DNA of 64,000 bases. Source: Hydractinia symbiolongicarpus. Its lineage: Eukaryota > Cnidaria > Hydrozoa > Anthoathecata > Hydractiniidae. The notes under the pieces were generated by a model. The model was not told where the DNA came from. It did not search any database and saw nothing but the letters and a program-made list of their open reading frames with translations. Both the position numbers and the translations under genes were made by a program. This document shows positions 41,360 to 54,999 of this stretch, one piece after another; within the stretch, counting starts at the first letter, position 1; the number at the start of each line of letters is the position of its first letter. The stretch is taken from positions 10,499,501-10,563,500 of the forward strand of contig NC_079886.1 of the NCBI RefSeq assembly GCF_029227915.1. Reading direction: 5' to 3'.

Positions 41360-44300
41360 CTTGAATATGAGTTATTGAAGACAAAGTAGTAAACGCCAGG
41401 GTTTTTTATCTTCATACGACCATGAACAGTTTGTTTATGCGAAATGTAACGAGAAAGAGGAATGCATGTCTAAAAAAAAATGAGGTCATGGAGAAATTGT
41501 TCGTTGTTGTCAAAAGCAAAAAGTAAACAAACTGTCAATATACCTGGATGTCCTGATCTTCTATCTCTTCGTTTATTTTATAAGCCAATCCAAATCCAAC
41601 ATCCTACAATAAAAATTGCTTATCGTAAATAAAAAACAATTACATCATGGTCTTTTGCATTTAACGGAGAACGACGGAGTTTTTTGGTTTTACACAAACA
41701 AACAAACAAACAAACAAACAAACAAACAAACAAACAAACAAACAAACAAACAAACAAACAAACAAACAAACAAACAAACAAACAAACAAACAAAGAGACG
41801 TTTACATACTTTAGGTGTGGAAGTGAATTCCCATACTAACTCAAACTTGCTACTTCCAACAATAATTGGTACCAAACACCGCGTCCCAGCCGCAACATAA
41901 ATTTCGATCGTTTCTTTTGAAACTACGTCGTCATCAGATGATTCATCTCCGACAGTCGGTATAATTGACGGATTAATGATATCGCGTTTTGATATGGTTA
42001 TATGCTCGGTTGGTCCAAAGGATCCGGAACTGCCAACATCGGCCGGGTCTAGTATTTCGAACGGATCGGTCAATAGTTCGTCACTGGAGTTAGGACGTGT
42101 ATTATAATCAGCTGGTGCGTTCTAAAAAAATCAAATGGTGCAATTTGCAATTTTAACAGACATAATTCCACGTTCGCACACATCGGAAATTTTTTTAAGA
42201 GTGATTGAGAACTGAAAGATGTTAGTGATATTTCAAATGATACGAAAAATGTGCGCAAAAACAAAAAAAAAAAAATAAAAAAAAATGAAATAGTTTAAAT
42301 CCACCCGTCTTACCTTCACTCCTTCTTCAAAAGATTCATCAGTAATGCTGATTTGGTCAGACAACATGCTGACGTCATCAGAGTGATCACCGTCAACAAC
42401 ATCACACGCTTCACCTTGTGTTTCTTTTTGCGATTCCACACACACGTTACAAGCTCTCTTCTTTCTTCTAAACCGTCAAAACATTAAGTAGTAAGGCAAT
42501 GGAGAAGTTGTGTTTCATTTAAAAAAGTCCGTTGTAATATCTCGTCAAAGGTTTTACAAGTAATAGGGATTGCACTCACCTACTATGAGCGGTTTGCACC
42601 CAATTGTTGGAACAATTATTACAGAAAATGTGGCCACACAAGCGACAGTGATGCTATAACCAAAAAATGTTAAGGTATGTCAATCATTAATACCTCTCTT
42701 CATGGTCAAACAGTAGCTGGCTAAATAACTTGTTAAGCAAAGCAATAGGCTGGAGAAACTATGGTGGAAAGACACAATGGTCTAACTCGCTATAACAAAA
42801 GTTACTAAGAAATTCCTACCTTTCTAACTGTCAAAGAGAAGGCTTGTTGACAGTTGGTACAATTCTTTACTTCCTCATCTTTCACCCATCGTTCATCTGC
42901 TTTCATTTTCATTTCAAATTCTAAGTGATCTTTCTTTGTCCACAGTTCATGCTTGTCCCTAAAAGATTACGGTAGCGATTCTCGAGATTAATGCAAAAGA
43001 CAGCATAGTGATATCATATACAATAGCTTCGGGCAGTTTTGTAGTGTTTTTTAGCCTGTAGAGAGTAAAAGCATGGAAATTGAGAATGTTTTTTATTACA
43101 TTTCTGACAAATCGAAATCGCAAAAAATAAGTACCGTACGAAACGATTTAGCTAAGTGTAGTAAACTTTGACGTGCAATTTAACGCATGGTTAATTATGA
43201 AATAAAACAAAACATCATACTTGGTCACACTAACTAAATGATTTTTTAATTCATCAATATCTCGTTGCAACTGAGCAATCTCAGTTCTATACTGTTCGTC
43301 TGACTTCTTTTTCTCTTCCACGAGATTGTTCAAACGATTCCAACCATTAATACGAGTTGCTTTCTCTTCTTCCTTCTCTTTTGCGAGTTTAGTCACTTCA
43401 ATTTTCAAGAAGGTAATTTCTTTCTCTCCAACATCACGTTTCTCTTTCATCTCTAAAGTCTAAAAAAGCAACAGTCACTCACTCATTCACTCACTCATTG
43501 AATTTGTAAAGTTAGTTGCTTGAGATAATTACTCAACGTTAAATGTTTTTAGTACACTGCTTTTAATTTTATTATGTTTTATATGCTAATCAGTCTTTGG
43601 CGTTCAAGGTACAAACCTTGCTTATTGCCTTGTGATCATGATAATGAGGAAAATGTGATGTTTGAAAGATGCAATTGGAAAATTCTTATTAAAAAATAAT
43701 TAGATAAGCACCATAGATATAATTGGATGGAAAGCAGAATTTATCTTTACATTTAAATCTCCACCCACCATACCTGCTCTTTTAATTCGACATTTTCGTT
43801 CTTCAGCGTCTCAATTTGTAGCAACAACACATCTCGTTCTGCTTGTTTACTTTCAATTTGCGACAACATTTCGTCACGGTCTGTTAAATCTTGCATCAGT
43901 GTGTGCTTTGCCTTCTTCGTGTCCACCAGTTCCTGAGAAACAAAAAATTAAAAATCCTAATATTGCAAAAATTTTTATAAGATGTAAGTTTTGAGCTAGG
44001 GTTTACATAAGTAATTTTATCAACTGTTCTAGAGAATTGTAATGTTTTTTTTGGCCCCTTAATACTATAAATTCGGAACACAAGCCTCTTAACGTTTAAT
44101 TCTACTTAGTCCACAAAACCAAAAACTTAACACAAATTAATTGGAGGGACAGAAACATACAAGAAAACTCAACAGACATGCTGAAAATAAAATTCATCGA
44201 AGAGGAAAAAATGAAATTCATCGAAGAGGAAAAAAATAAAATCATTGCAAGCCAAATGTTTAATTCTGGAAATTAGTGGAAAACTATCTTAAAAGTGAAT

Positions 44301-47300
44301 GTCCAACTTCAGCTAAATATTTCTGCATTTGTATATCCCGCTAGTGGTTAGAGGTTGAAGCGAAGATCGTAATATTTAAATTTTATATGTTATTATCAAT
44401 GATTATTACAAAGCAGTAATCCCTGTACAAACAACAAAACAAAGAAACATTAGCAACAAACTTTTTGTAGGGTTTCTCGTTTCATTTCTTCCGTACTAAG
44501 TTGGAATTTCAATCCTTGAATTTCTTGATTTTTTACTTCCACTGCATTTTCCATTTCTTTTTTTAAAAATTCAGTTTCTTCATTAAGTTGTACTTGTGAT
44601 GCAGTTGAACTCTCAACTTGACCATGTAACGCAAAATTCTCCTGTGTCATTTCTTCTACCCTCTTATAAAGACTTTCAATCTCCTCAGAGTTCTTCTGTT
44701 TAATCTGAATATTAAAATAAAAAAGGTGTTCCTTATTATAATTATAATCCACTTACGAATTCATGTAAGAAGAAAAAATTTAATTCTAGAATAATTCCAA
44801 AGGCAGTGAAGTAATGGTTCTGTTCAAAGGATGTTGACCTCGGTTAATGGGTACACCCTGCTTCAATGTTAAAAACACCTTGTTTTCAATATATTATATG
44901 AAGTCAACAATACTGCACTCGTTCTTGTAACAATTCGCAATTAAAATTTCTCAATTTACACACCTCTTCTAACTCTTTGTTCTTCTGTGAAACCTCATCA
45001 AATTTAGGTTGTAATTCTTCAAAAGCTGTTTTGACTCTAAAACCATTAAAAGATTTGAGTCAATGGAAAAATTTAAAATTGATTAAAAACAAAACAAAAA
45101 ACAACACAAAAACACTATGTGTTCAGCCATTTAATTGAAACATCCTGTGTAGAAAATATCTTTTGTCACTCACTTTTCATATGCATCCTCTTTATTAACA
45201 AGTTGTTCATTAAGTTTTGATACATCCAAAGACATGTTGAATATTTCGCCATTGTATTTATCAACCTCGACATTCGATTTGTTCACTTGCATTTGTAACT
45301 CTTCACATTTCTGAAAAAAAAAAAAAATAACGATGGCTTTTCAAATAATAACATATATTCAGAATGCTTAAGAACAGTTTAAAAATTTAAAAGTTAAAGT
45401 TTCTTGAGTTTTCCAGGTTGTTCCTGACTAAAAAAATTGCCAAGTGGCTGGACGACCCTACACCCCAAAACTAAAAAGTTGTGTTACATTAAAAACTTGA
45501 CAGGTAATTTTTATGGAAACAATACATATACTCTTATTAGTCACTACAAAAAATGTTACCTTCTCCAAAGCATCTTTCTCTTTGTTTTCAGTCTCAGACT
45601 TTTGTTGAATTTCTTCGAAATTTTTCGTAATTGAAGCCAGTTCGTACTTTAATGCAGTAATTTCTTCCTCACCTTCCTTCTTCTCAAGCTTCATGGCAAT
45701 GAGTTCTTCTTGTAACTCCATTAATCTCTAAAAAAAATTGTTTCACACATTGAAGTAAATCACAGGGACTTGTAAAGTAGATTTAAAACCTGAAACATTG
45801 TGAATTTTTCTTTTACTCGAATCCTGTACAAAGCATATTTCTTCTGTACAAATCTGCACAATTGATTGCTTAGTGTAGGCAAGACACAAAGAGCAGAGAA
45901 GACCACCATCTGCTATCATTTTGGATATTCATGGTCAACTTTTTAGAAACAAGTCACCAACAAACCAAAAAGATAGTAGCACACCTGCAAAGCAGCATGC
46001 TGTTCATCTTCTGACGATATCTTTGGCAAACAGACAGTTTCCCTCTTCTTCTTTTTCTTCGACTTTTTCAGCAATCCATCTTCGCTGTCAGCATTATGAT
46101 CTGTCTCATCGTTACCATTTAAATTCTCAAAAACTTTACTAACGAATTCCTGCAACAATACATGGTGCTTCATTTCCTCTGCTAACTTCAATTTCAATTC
46201 AGAAACGATCTTTTCGGCTTCTTCTTGTCGCTTAGCAGCATCATTGACATTCTTTGTTAGTGTATTTTTAACATTTTCAAAATCAGATTTTTCTTTGACT
46301 AAACTTTTTGCAAGATCCTCATTTGTCGATGTTACATTATGCAACACTTCTGTCTTTTCTTTAAGTTGATTATTTAGCTCATCTCTGAGCTCTTTAAAAG
46401 ATCCAACAACAAGACCAGTAGATTTTTGAAAAGCTTCCTGCAATGATAACAACTCGTTTTCTTTTACTTTTAGCTTTGATTCACTATTTATTAGTTTTTC
46501 ATTCAATTCCTTTTCTTTAACCTTAGCAGTATCATTAATCTTTTGCAATTCGACCATTTTATTTTCTAAAATTTTGCTTGTGCATTCATGTGAATGTTCA
46601 TGAAGTTTATAACTGGTCAGCTCATTTTGACTTTGTTGACAGGAGTTGGATAAGTCAGCATTTTCTGATTTTAAATGTTCGTTCTCTTCTTGGAATGTGT
46701 CCACTTGTTTATGGAGTGATGACATGTCTTGAGATAGTAAGCTGCACTTTGCCTTATACTCATTCAATTCTAATTCAGTGGCAGTCACTTTTTCGTAGAG
46801 TTCCTTCAATTTATCATTTGTAGCAGAGCTATCTAACTGTTGTAAATTAGCATAGCGTTCGTTTAGTTGTTTCAGTCTTAAATCATTTTCGTTTTCAATT
46901 CGTGATTTTTCTTCTTTTAATTTCAATACTTGTTCATTCAAGGCGTCTAATTCATTTTGCTTTCGCAACTTTAACTTGATCACATCCTCATTCAATACTA
47001 TTACCCTATCAATGATGGTTTGTAAAGAACTGCTTTCTGACTGCACAGATTCGGTCTCTTTACCCAACCATGTGGTCATGTTTTCTACAAGTTTGTTAAT
47101 GTTTTTATTTAATATGACAACAGGGTCAGCTGGAATATCCTATAACGTTTAGATATATTAGGAATATCAAAAACAGGATTGAAACTGGACTTATTGATTA
47201 AGGAGAATTGTGATAAATATAAGAAAAAATATAAATCTATAATAGTTTAGAGAAAAATTAGTGCAAATCACATAATAAGTAAAAGACTACACAATGTTCA

Positions 47301-50300
47301 TTTCAAATCGATATACAATTTTGAAGACAGACAGCGATTCAATAATTACCTGATCATTAAAAGTGCTTGTGGTGGATGATCTTCTCTTACCATCAGCAAA
47401 TGATTTCCTATAAAAACAAGCTTAGTAAGTCAAATCACCCTTTTTTTTTACAAAATTTAATATAAAAGTTTAAGTTTAATATTAGAATTTGAGTAAAGCT
47501 ACCTTAAAAATAGTTAATTGGACATTTTAAAATACCTCGCAAAGGATGGAAAGCTTCTATCTAGATCATAGCCTTTGTGTGGTAATTGAAAATCAACAGC
47601 ATTTAGATCGTACAATGAGTGCATCAATGTTCTAAGAAGCTGATCATTTCGAAATACTGAATCTGTGACATAGTACTCTCTAAAGTATAGAAGGAATATT
47701 ATTTATTATTATTATATACATTATTTTATATATTATTCATACAGTAGGTAAAGAAACAGAAATTTACCTTGTCAACCGATCATTTATGGTACATCTTTGT
47801 AGTGCGTCAGCTAAACTTTTTTCCATCAAAGCTTGCCTCAGAAATGCTCTTCCCTTGCCCTGATAAGATTTAAACTGAAAAAAAAATAATAGGATTATCA
47901 GCTGATCCACTTTTTGATACTTACTGTGCTTTTGAATAATGTTATATTATAATACATTGTGAAAATATAACACTAGTACTGCCTGTGTGAAACACCTGCC
48001 AGGTTTGTATACCATAGTTTGGGATACATTTATTTTATATACAGTGTTTGTAAAGTATTTTGAAGAATTGAATTTAAAACCCCAACACCACTACCAACAA
48101 CAACAACAACAACTAGGCTGGTGAAAAATGGAAATTAAAAATAACAGCAATAAAACTAATTATAATTGTAATGAAAATCATAATCTTAATATAATAACAC
48201 GGGGAGTGTGTCTATCTGTGTGTCTGTAACAGGCAAAGTGGATGTGTTTATTTTCCTTTAATGTTGCTAAAAAAGGTATGTCTGAAATGTTAATTTTTCT
48301 GATGTTACAGCACGACGTCAATAACGCTATTTTAACATCAATATCTTATATTAAATTAATGAAGCCATTACAGTGCACTTAAAACCTTGAAGCCAAATAA
48401 CTTGGAAACGAGGTGGTGACATCAGTTATTTTTCATCGCTTGGGTAACTAGGGACCACCTTGGGCCAATTTGGGTAAGTTTCCCAACCCTGGGTCCCCCA
48501 ATTTGTTTTGGAATAGACGGGGTGATGACGTCATCAAAAAACTTTTATATCTCTGCAACCGTTTGTCAAATGATACGTGATCCTATACACCTTCTTGATC
48601 AGTGTTTCAAGATCTATACAATGGATGCATAGGTATACAATTTCTAAAAATAATTTTCTGCGTGCTTTAGTGGGCTTTGCTGATGTCAGCAAAATTTTTA
48701 AAACCTTATAGATCCTTAAGCGTTCATCAAAAACATATGATCACATACATTTTCTTAATCAGCGTTTTAACCTCTACACATGACAGGCAAAAATAAACTA
48801 AATTTCACCATTTTTTTGTATCTGCACTGCTGACGTCAGCAAAAAATCTAAAACAACCTATTTTTTAATTGTCCTTCTGCCTAAGTGGATTTTCTCCATG
48901 GGCCTTATCGACTAGCTAAACTATAAATAAATTAATACAATTCTGCATAAAAATATTTACCTCTGTGTACGATTGTATGAATTTGACAGTTTCATCTTTT
49001 GGTAAACAATCATTAACGTAATTCCAATAATCTTTGCGTGATCCCATGAAGGTATATTTTTCTAAAATGGTAAGAATAACTAAATAAAATGATGTACTCA
49101 TACATCTGATGGTGCACACAATCGTCAATAAATACAGCATTACGATCAACATATATATTATTTACCTTGTCTGCCATCAACCTGGGGGGTTTTGTGAGGA
49201 ATTTATTTCACGTTGATTATTTTAAAGTTATGTGTAATACTTGTTTGAAATACTTATTCGGTAATTAAAAAAATGGGACTGGTCTGTTGATGGAAAACAT
49301 AATATTTTTAAGCCTGACCTTATGTTTAAATATTAATGATTTAAAGCTACACTTTATTTTTACAATTTCTTTAACATCTATAGGTGGCTCAGTGCCAGAA
49401 AAGAAACAATGTAATATTAATTAACGTCCACTTAAGTTATCATATCATGCAGCATTGAATAACATACGTATAGTTATGTTTTATACTGAGTCCGACACCC
49501 TCCACACCCCTTAAGTCCTTATGTACTTTATGTATGCGCAAGAGACTGTTAATGTAAAGCACCTTTAGCATGAGATTATAGTACTTTAGAAGGACTAAAA
49601 AGATGCTTAGAATATTTCTTTCTGAATTTCACATCTTGTAATGGGTTCAAATAAGATAATCAACAAAGTTGTGTTGATCACTGTTTTCTAAAATTGTTGT
49701 TAAAAATGATAAGAAACAAAATCTTTAGCTGTCATGCTGATTCACAGTTTATACAAAAACAAGTTCAAATTTGTGAAAATAATTTTAAAGGAAAAAATGA
49801 ACTGAAATAAAAGAGAGAGTTTTATAAATGTTTTTTTAACCATTATGGAGTGTTAAAATATTTCTTTTGAAGACTGAAAAATGTCATGCAAAAAGTGTAG
49901 CGGTTGTATAGTGAAACGAAAAAAGGTAAGTATTATTTTTATGTTTTTTTTAGTAAAAAATAAAATAGTAGTATGATGTGTGAATATAAAATTTAAGCAC
50001 AGATTTCTTACCTCTTAGTCCATAGCGCAGCACATTCTCCAAACGAACACATAACTTGTGCACCAATGTTTCATTGTCGGTTAAAGGAGTTTTGTGAGTG
50101 AAATATTCTTTTTTGAGCTCAACAATAACACCTATAATCAAAAATTATTTAAATTACTTTTTTGTGCCACGTACAGTAATTTAAGTCAGAAATAAATTTA
50201 TCTACAAATGTCTTTAAATGTTTAAAGATAACAACTTCTATTAAAGGGTTCAACCTTCAAATTCATTTAAATCATCCCTAAGATTTTCAGCAGAATCCAT
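41360..50300 (-). CDS. FYCO1: FYCO1-like RUN/FYVE/GOLD autophagosome adaptor
   Basis: In animals FYCO1 links Rab7, PI3P and LC3 membranes to kinesin. Nineteen phased exons: 50255-50300, 50012-50131, 48961-49061, 47768-47874, 47536-47679, 47350-47407, 45985-47139, 45560-45727, 45174-45310, 44964-45036, 44462-44704, 43774-43932, 43221-43459, 42820-42958, 42580-42653, 42314-42467, 41810-42121, 41544-41603, 41360-41469 (about 1,199 residues, last exon missing). RUN domain 1-185 (GKGRAFLRQALMEKSLAD, RSFPSFARKSF). Coiled coil about 195-917. FYVE finger: WVKD, RKHHCRLCG, CNVC. A candidate LIR, DPFEIL (1058-1063), then GOLD (IYVAAGTRCLVP, WEFTS, NPGVYYFVF). RUFY proteins lack GOLD, so FYCO1 fits best. 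A 5' exon near 50884-50940, with its own ATG, may be spliced to an acceptor at about 50309. Confidence 0.9.
41694..41794. repeat. (CAAA)n microsatellite
   Basis: About 25 uninterrupted CAAA units. It lies in the FYCO1-like intron and ends about 15 bp from the donor site of the exon at 41810-42121. Confidence 0.95.
48200..48915 (-). repeat. Inverted, diverged copy of the 587-bp repeat
   Basis: Within a FYCO1-like intron. Ends TTATCGACTAG (inverted ACTAGTCGATAA) and shares the GACGTCATCAAAAAAC, GGGTCCCC and CCAAGTTATTTGGCTTCAAGG blocks with 33985-34571. Parts are duplicated, so it is longer than the unit. Confidence 0.65.
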
Positions 50301-52739
50301 TGTAAACTAAAGAACGTTATTGTTGTTTTTCGCAAAAGAAATCTTCCTTAAATACCCAATGCACATTTTTTCTGCCAAAACAAACCTTGCAAGTAAAAAC
50401 CTATCTCTTTGTTTACATCAACTACCAAAATTATCAGCCTTCACAAAACAAACAAATAATGTTGCAATAACATGCTTCTAACAATGCAATACATTAAATA
50501 TAATAGCTTGTATTCATAAAAATGTTTAACATATGTGTAAACAATAACAACTAAATTTATGACAAACATGTTCAAGTCAAAGACATGCCAGGGATAATCT
50601 AAACATGCTATGGAAGGTTTCAATCCATTTTAGACATATATACACAGTACAGATGTTTTTGTACACGCCCTTAACATGTTACTATAAAAAGAAACATATT
50701 TTAAAATAAGTAAATATATGTTAAGGTTTAGGTATAAAAAGAAAGAAATTTCACATCAAAAAGGAGATCAAAATCAATATGCTATTTAAAACAGCCAACT
50801 TAATATTTTAAAAATCACTGGTGTGGCCTTGTTGCTATGGGTTGACAATAGATTAAAAAATTCTAACAAAAATATGTTACCTTGGACATCAAACACAAGT
50901 TTTTCAGGTGGGGAGAAGACAGCACGATTCATCACTGAAGTTTGTCACTTCAGCATAGTATAGTTTATCTTTTACTAAAATAAATTAAATGTTCTTGCTC
51001 ATCTATCAATGTTTCAGAAAAGATGTATGATAGCAGTGAACATAACAGAAAAAGCAAATAATTTAGGTCTGCTATAGAGATAGCTCATGTCAACCGTTAT
51101 GATAAGTTGACCAATGCAGCATGCCTCAAAACATGCCTAAAGCATGTGTGCTTTATTCTGCAGTCAGCAAAATCGTCTTCAAAAAACCAGCTAATACCAT
51201 GGAAATATTTGCGCTGTCGATCTATAGAAACACAATGACTAAAACAGGTGAGCATTTTGAATGCAATGGAGGGATTTTTTCAATAATAATTATTTAAGTT
51301 CCTTTTAACTATTTGAACATATTTGAGACAAAAATGAAGCTTTTCAAAACCTCTAATTGGGAATCTCTCCGTGAGAATTCTGTGAACGAACTTAAAGAGT
51401 AAGTAACAACAAATAACTTGTTTTTTGTTAATACATCAGTGTGCTGGACGAATTAAATGTGCTCTACAAAGTAAAATCAGATGTTCTAAACAAGCATTTG
51501 AGCATAGAGGGACCTGATTATTGGCTTAAACTAGCCAGAGTAATTTTTTAAAGGTGGGAAAGTTATTCTTACAAAATACGGCTGTCTTTGTGTATGTGTT
51601 CCTAATATAAACCAATTAACAAATGACAGAAACTGAGAAGGCAATGAATTGCAATACCCCCAATATACTCAAAAAATATCACAACATTGTAAATCTTTTA
51701 TTATTAGTATAAAACAAAGATGCAAAATAAACCTAGGAAATATAATAACGTCAAACTCCTTTTTAAAAAGAAAAACATGTTAAAAACTGACAAGCTGAGA
51801 ATTATAGGCAATGGTTGTATTATTGATTTTCCATAATATGGGTATTACACACCATTTTTCCTTACTTTATTTTTTAACAAATCTTTGTTTTAAATATATA
51901 TTTCAAATCTGATATATTGTGTGGTTTTAGGTAAGTTTTAGTTAACCAGCTAACTGATAAAATTATTTTTTGAATCAGATTTTTGTAGTTTCTTAACAAA
52001 AAGATGCTTCACATGGCAATCTGGGGGAATACTAGACTTCTTAACTATTTAGAATATGTTTTGATAACATTATCAACTAGCCAATGTACTTATAGCATCA
52101 TTCATTTGAGGTTAATATATGGGATCACATGATTTTGATGTATGGTTATGGAAATATTGGGTTTAAAAAGTTTTTGGGAGTTTGTCTCATTTGGTCCCTA
52201 GTTATAGGATTAGGGTTAGGGTTGGAATGGGTGGATATGGAATGAATAGGTATGAATGGAATGTGTGGGTGCACATTTCCAAGTTATTTGGAAATAACTT
52301 GGAAACTTAAAGGTGGAATGCAATGGCTTTGCTAATTCTAAAAATGCTATTTTTATTAGTTCACGTAATGCATGGTAATTTGTGTTATAATGTCAAAAAA
52401 TTTTTGGTAACTTTAAGAAAAACAAACACTAACTTTGTTGCCTGCAACAACATACACAATTTCCGTATTTAGAATTTAGATATATTTCAACTATAATAAA
52501 AACTGACATATGCGCTAATCGTTTACAATAAAATGGCAGAAGCAAGTAGAAGGCATTGAGCCTTATCACCAAGTCCCTAGTTGTTGAGTATTATAATGCT
52601 AATAAATGTTATTGAACATTCATATTATTATTTCAAATGACCTTAAAATATTGTTTATATAAATAAGATGTAAGTAATAACTATTTCCTACATACTTTAA
52701 CATACAAACACCAATCTTTTGATTCTTAGTAAAAATATT
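50301..52739. other. Intergenic, repeat fragments
   Basis: Contains the probable 5'UTR exon of the FYCO1-like gene (50884-50940) and a degraded fourth copy of the 587-bp repeat near 52180-52420. Adjacent at 52206-52225 is a short TTAGGG-like run (GGATTAGGGTTAGGGTTGG). No other gene seen. Confidence 0.45.
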
Positions 52740-53470
52740 TACTTACGTCAATATTACTGTCACGAATTGCTGACTTTATCACATGTTTAAACGTATTATA
52801 TGTTCCTAACATTTTCATATCCTCTGTCAAAAATGAATTCCACAGCTGGGGTCCTCTATGTCTGATTGAAAAAATACTAGACTTTAAAATAGTTTTTAGA
52901 ATAGTAAAGTTACTCCTGGCGTACCTGGTATTATATCTATGTTAAATAGATGAAAATTGTTTAGAAAAGATGTTTGGCAGTAGGCTATGCTTACTTTTGA
53001 ACATGAACAACAACACTTGATGGATGTTTAATTCGAATATATTTAGGACAAGCAGTGGTTCGGCAGATCTGTATCTGTCTACAAAATTATTCTACATGCA
53101 TGTTTTTGTTTACTGTATAATTTTTGTAATTTACTGCTATTAGTACTTGCCCATGTGATATTACAATACGTTAGATAGCTATGTATGATGGAAAAATATA
53201 AATTGCGTAAACAATGGAGGTTTAGATATGGTTTAGCTTTATAAAGTAACACAATATTTTTTGCTACTTTATTCTCTATTACATGAATATGAGACATCCA
53301 GGACAACGTTTCGTCTAGGAGTACTCCAAAAAATTTTATTGTATTTTCTCTCTTAATGTTAATGCTATTTATTTCTAAATCTGGGAGTTTAAGAGGTAAA
53401 TTGTCAATTTCATATGGTTTAGAAAAAATAGTGTATTTTGTTTTTTTAACTTTTGAGGAAAGTTTGCAGC
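52740..53470 (-). pseudogene. Non-LTR retrotransposon reverse transcriptase tail
   Basis: Minus-strand fragments in order: FFGVLLDETLSWMSHI, NKVAKNIVLLYKAKPYLN, YFSIIHSYLTYCNITWAS, QKHACRIIL, then NIHQVLLFMFKSKHSLLP and RHRGPQLWNSFL. These are the thumb and post-RT blocks of non-LTR elements. A stop interrupts the last part. It is 5'-truncated, as usual for such copies. Confidence 0.75.
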
Positions 53471-54999
53471 TTTAAACCACGAAGGAAATGGTTTTGTAAA
53501 CAATGTAAATAAATTTCTTCCAAAAAAACACATCATCATTCAAGATTTCTTTCCTGTTTTACCCAAATATCCACTTCCGCAATAAAATCTGGGTATATTG
53601 GGGATCTAGGTAATAAGTGCGACTACAGGAAGCCATATTAAATGCCGGAATGGCATTTTGGATAAAGCATCTTCCACAGTTTGGCAGACATTTTTTTTCG
53701 AATGTTTTGGCGTCCTGTTTTGGTCATGACCCTTTACCATTCGCGAGAAAAAATTTGCCGACCCCACCCCAGGGTCTCTTTACCCCGAGTCTCCTTACCC
53801 CCCCCCCCCCCCTCATTGCAAAAACGATAAAGAAAATATGGTATTGTATTGAAACTTGTTACACATGTTAACTAAGTCAAGTTAAAAATTAATTCAAGAC
53901 ATAAGACATTTAGTAAAATATTATAACCCATACACAAATAAATATGTTTAAAAAACCTAAAGTAATGCATCAAAAAATTAAGTTTTTTTTGATGCCACCT
54001 GTTGACAGATGTGTCACCACGAGAACAGATGTGACGTCACACCAAAATTATTTTTTTTTATTCGTGGAGCTTATTAAATTTGATGAAAAGTCAAAAAACT
54101 TAGTCCATAATACTTTAAAAGTAAGTTTTTGTAACGTAATTTTTTCCTCAGTTGAGGCTCGCCGTTTCTTACATGTTGCTTCAACCTTCATACAATAAGA
54201 GCCTTGTTTTGCTTATTAAAAAACGAAAAAGAAAACCTGTATAGGCTCTGCTGCTGCTAATTTGTCTTATTGACAAAATTATGCGGATACCATAAGCAAA
54301 CTTTCCAATTTAAGCCCTGCCACGTATGATAAATGGAAACGACAATCATGACGATACGAAAACATAATAGAATCTATTGTATTTGGAAAACTTTATGCTG
54401 GATTTGAGGTTACAATACGTGTAGTTGTAGAATGTTTTTCTCAAGAAAAAAATGCATTGTTTCATACAAGTGGATGCCAGCAATGCTTTTACATCTACAG
54501 CAGCAGAAATGTCACTTGCCCCGAAATATGAACTAAGTGACAATTGTTTTCCAGTTAGACTAATTGTGCTTGGCGGACGAAAGAGAGTATCAAATGAGGG
54601 CACCACACGTTGATCCGATAGCAATGAAATCTTATGTTTAGTGATTCACACCAAATTTAACAATTTATTTGTTGATGATTTGGCTGGTATGGAAAGATCA
54701 TATAATTTGAAGACTTGACAGAAGATCATAAATAAATATTGTCGTTATACTGGTGATAAGATTAATGACCGAAGTCTATGTTAAAGGAAAAAAAAAAAAG
54801 AAAACAAAAACAAAGAAAAGTAACGAGCAAAAAATGAACATAAAATGAACGCGTTTACACTACTAGTTTGAAAATCGTTTGAAAATCGTAGGTTTTTTAA
54901 AACATATTGCTAACGCTTGGATAAAGACCCGATTGAATTTTTCGTTAATTTGTTTTCAGTTATTGCTGTGAAAATTCTTGAATACTTTAAGACACCAAC
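53471..54999. other. Intergenic, no supported gene
   Basis: Contains a poly-C run (53797-53812) in a CCCC-rich stretch. No coding exon was recognised. Confidence 0.4.

Noticed and set aside
41690-42073. FVCLFVCLFVCL-type protein tail in the minus-strand frame
   Set aside because: It is the CAAA microsatellite read through the exon donor at 41810/41809; the real exon stops before it.
54346-54624. 92-codon minus-strand ORF with a protein-like centre
   Set aside because: No domain or splice support; left unannotated.
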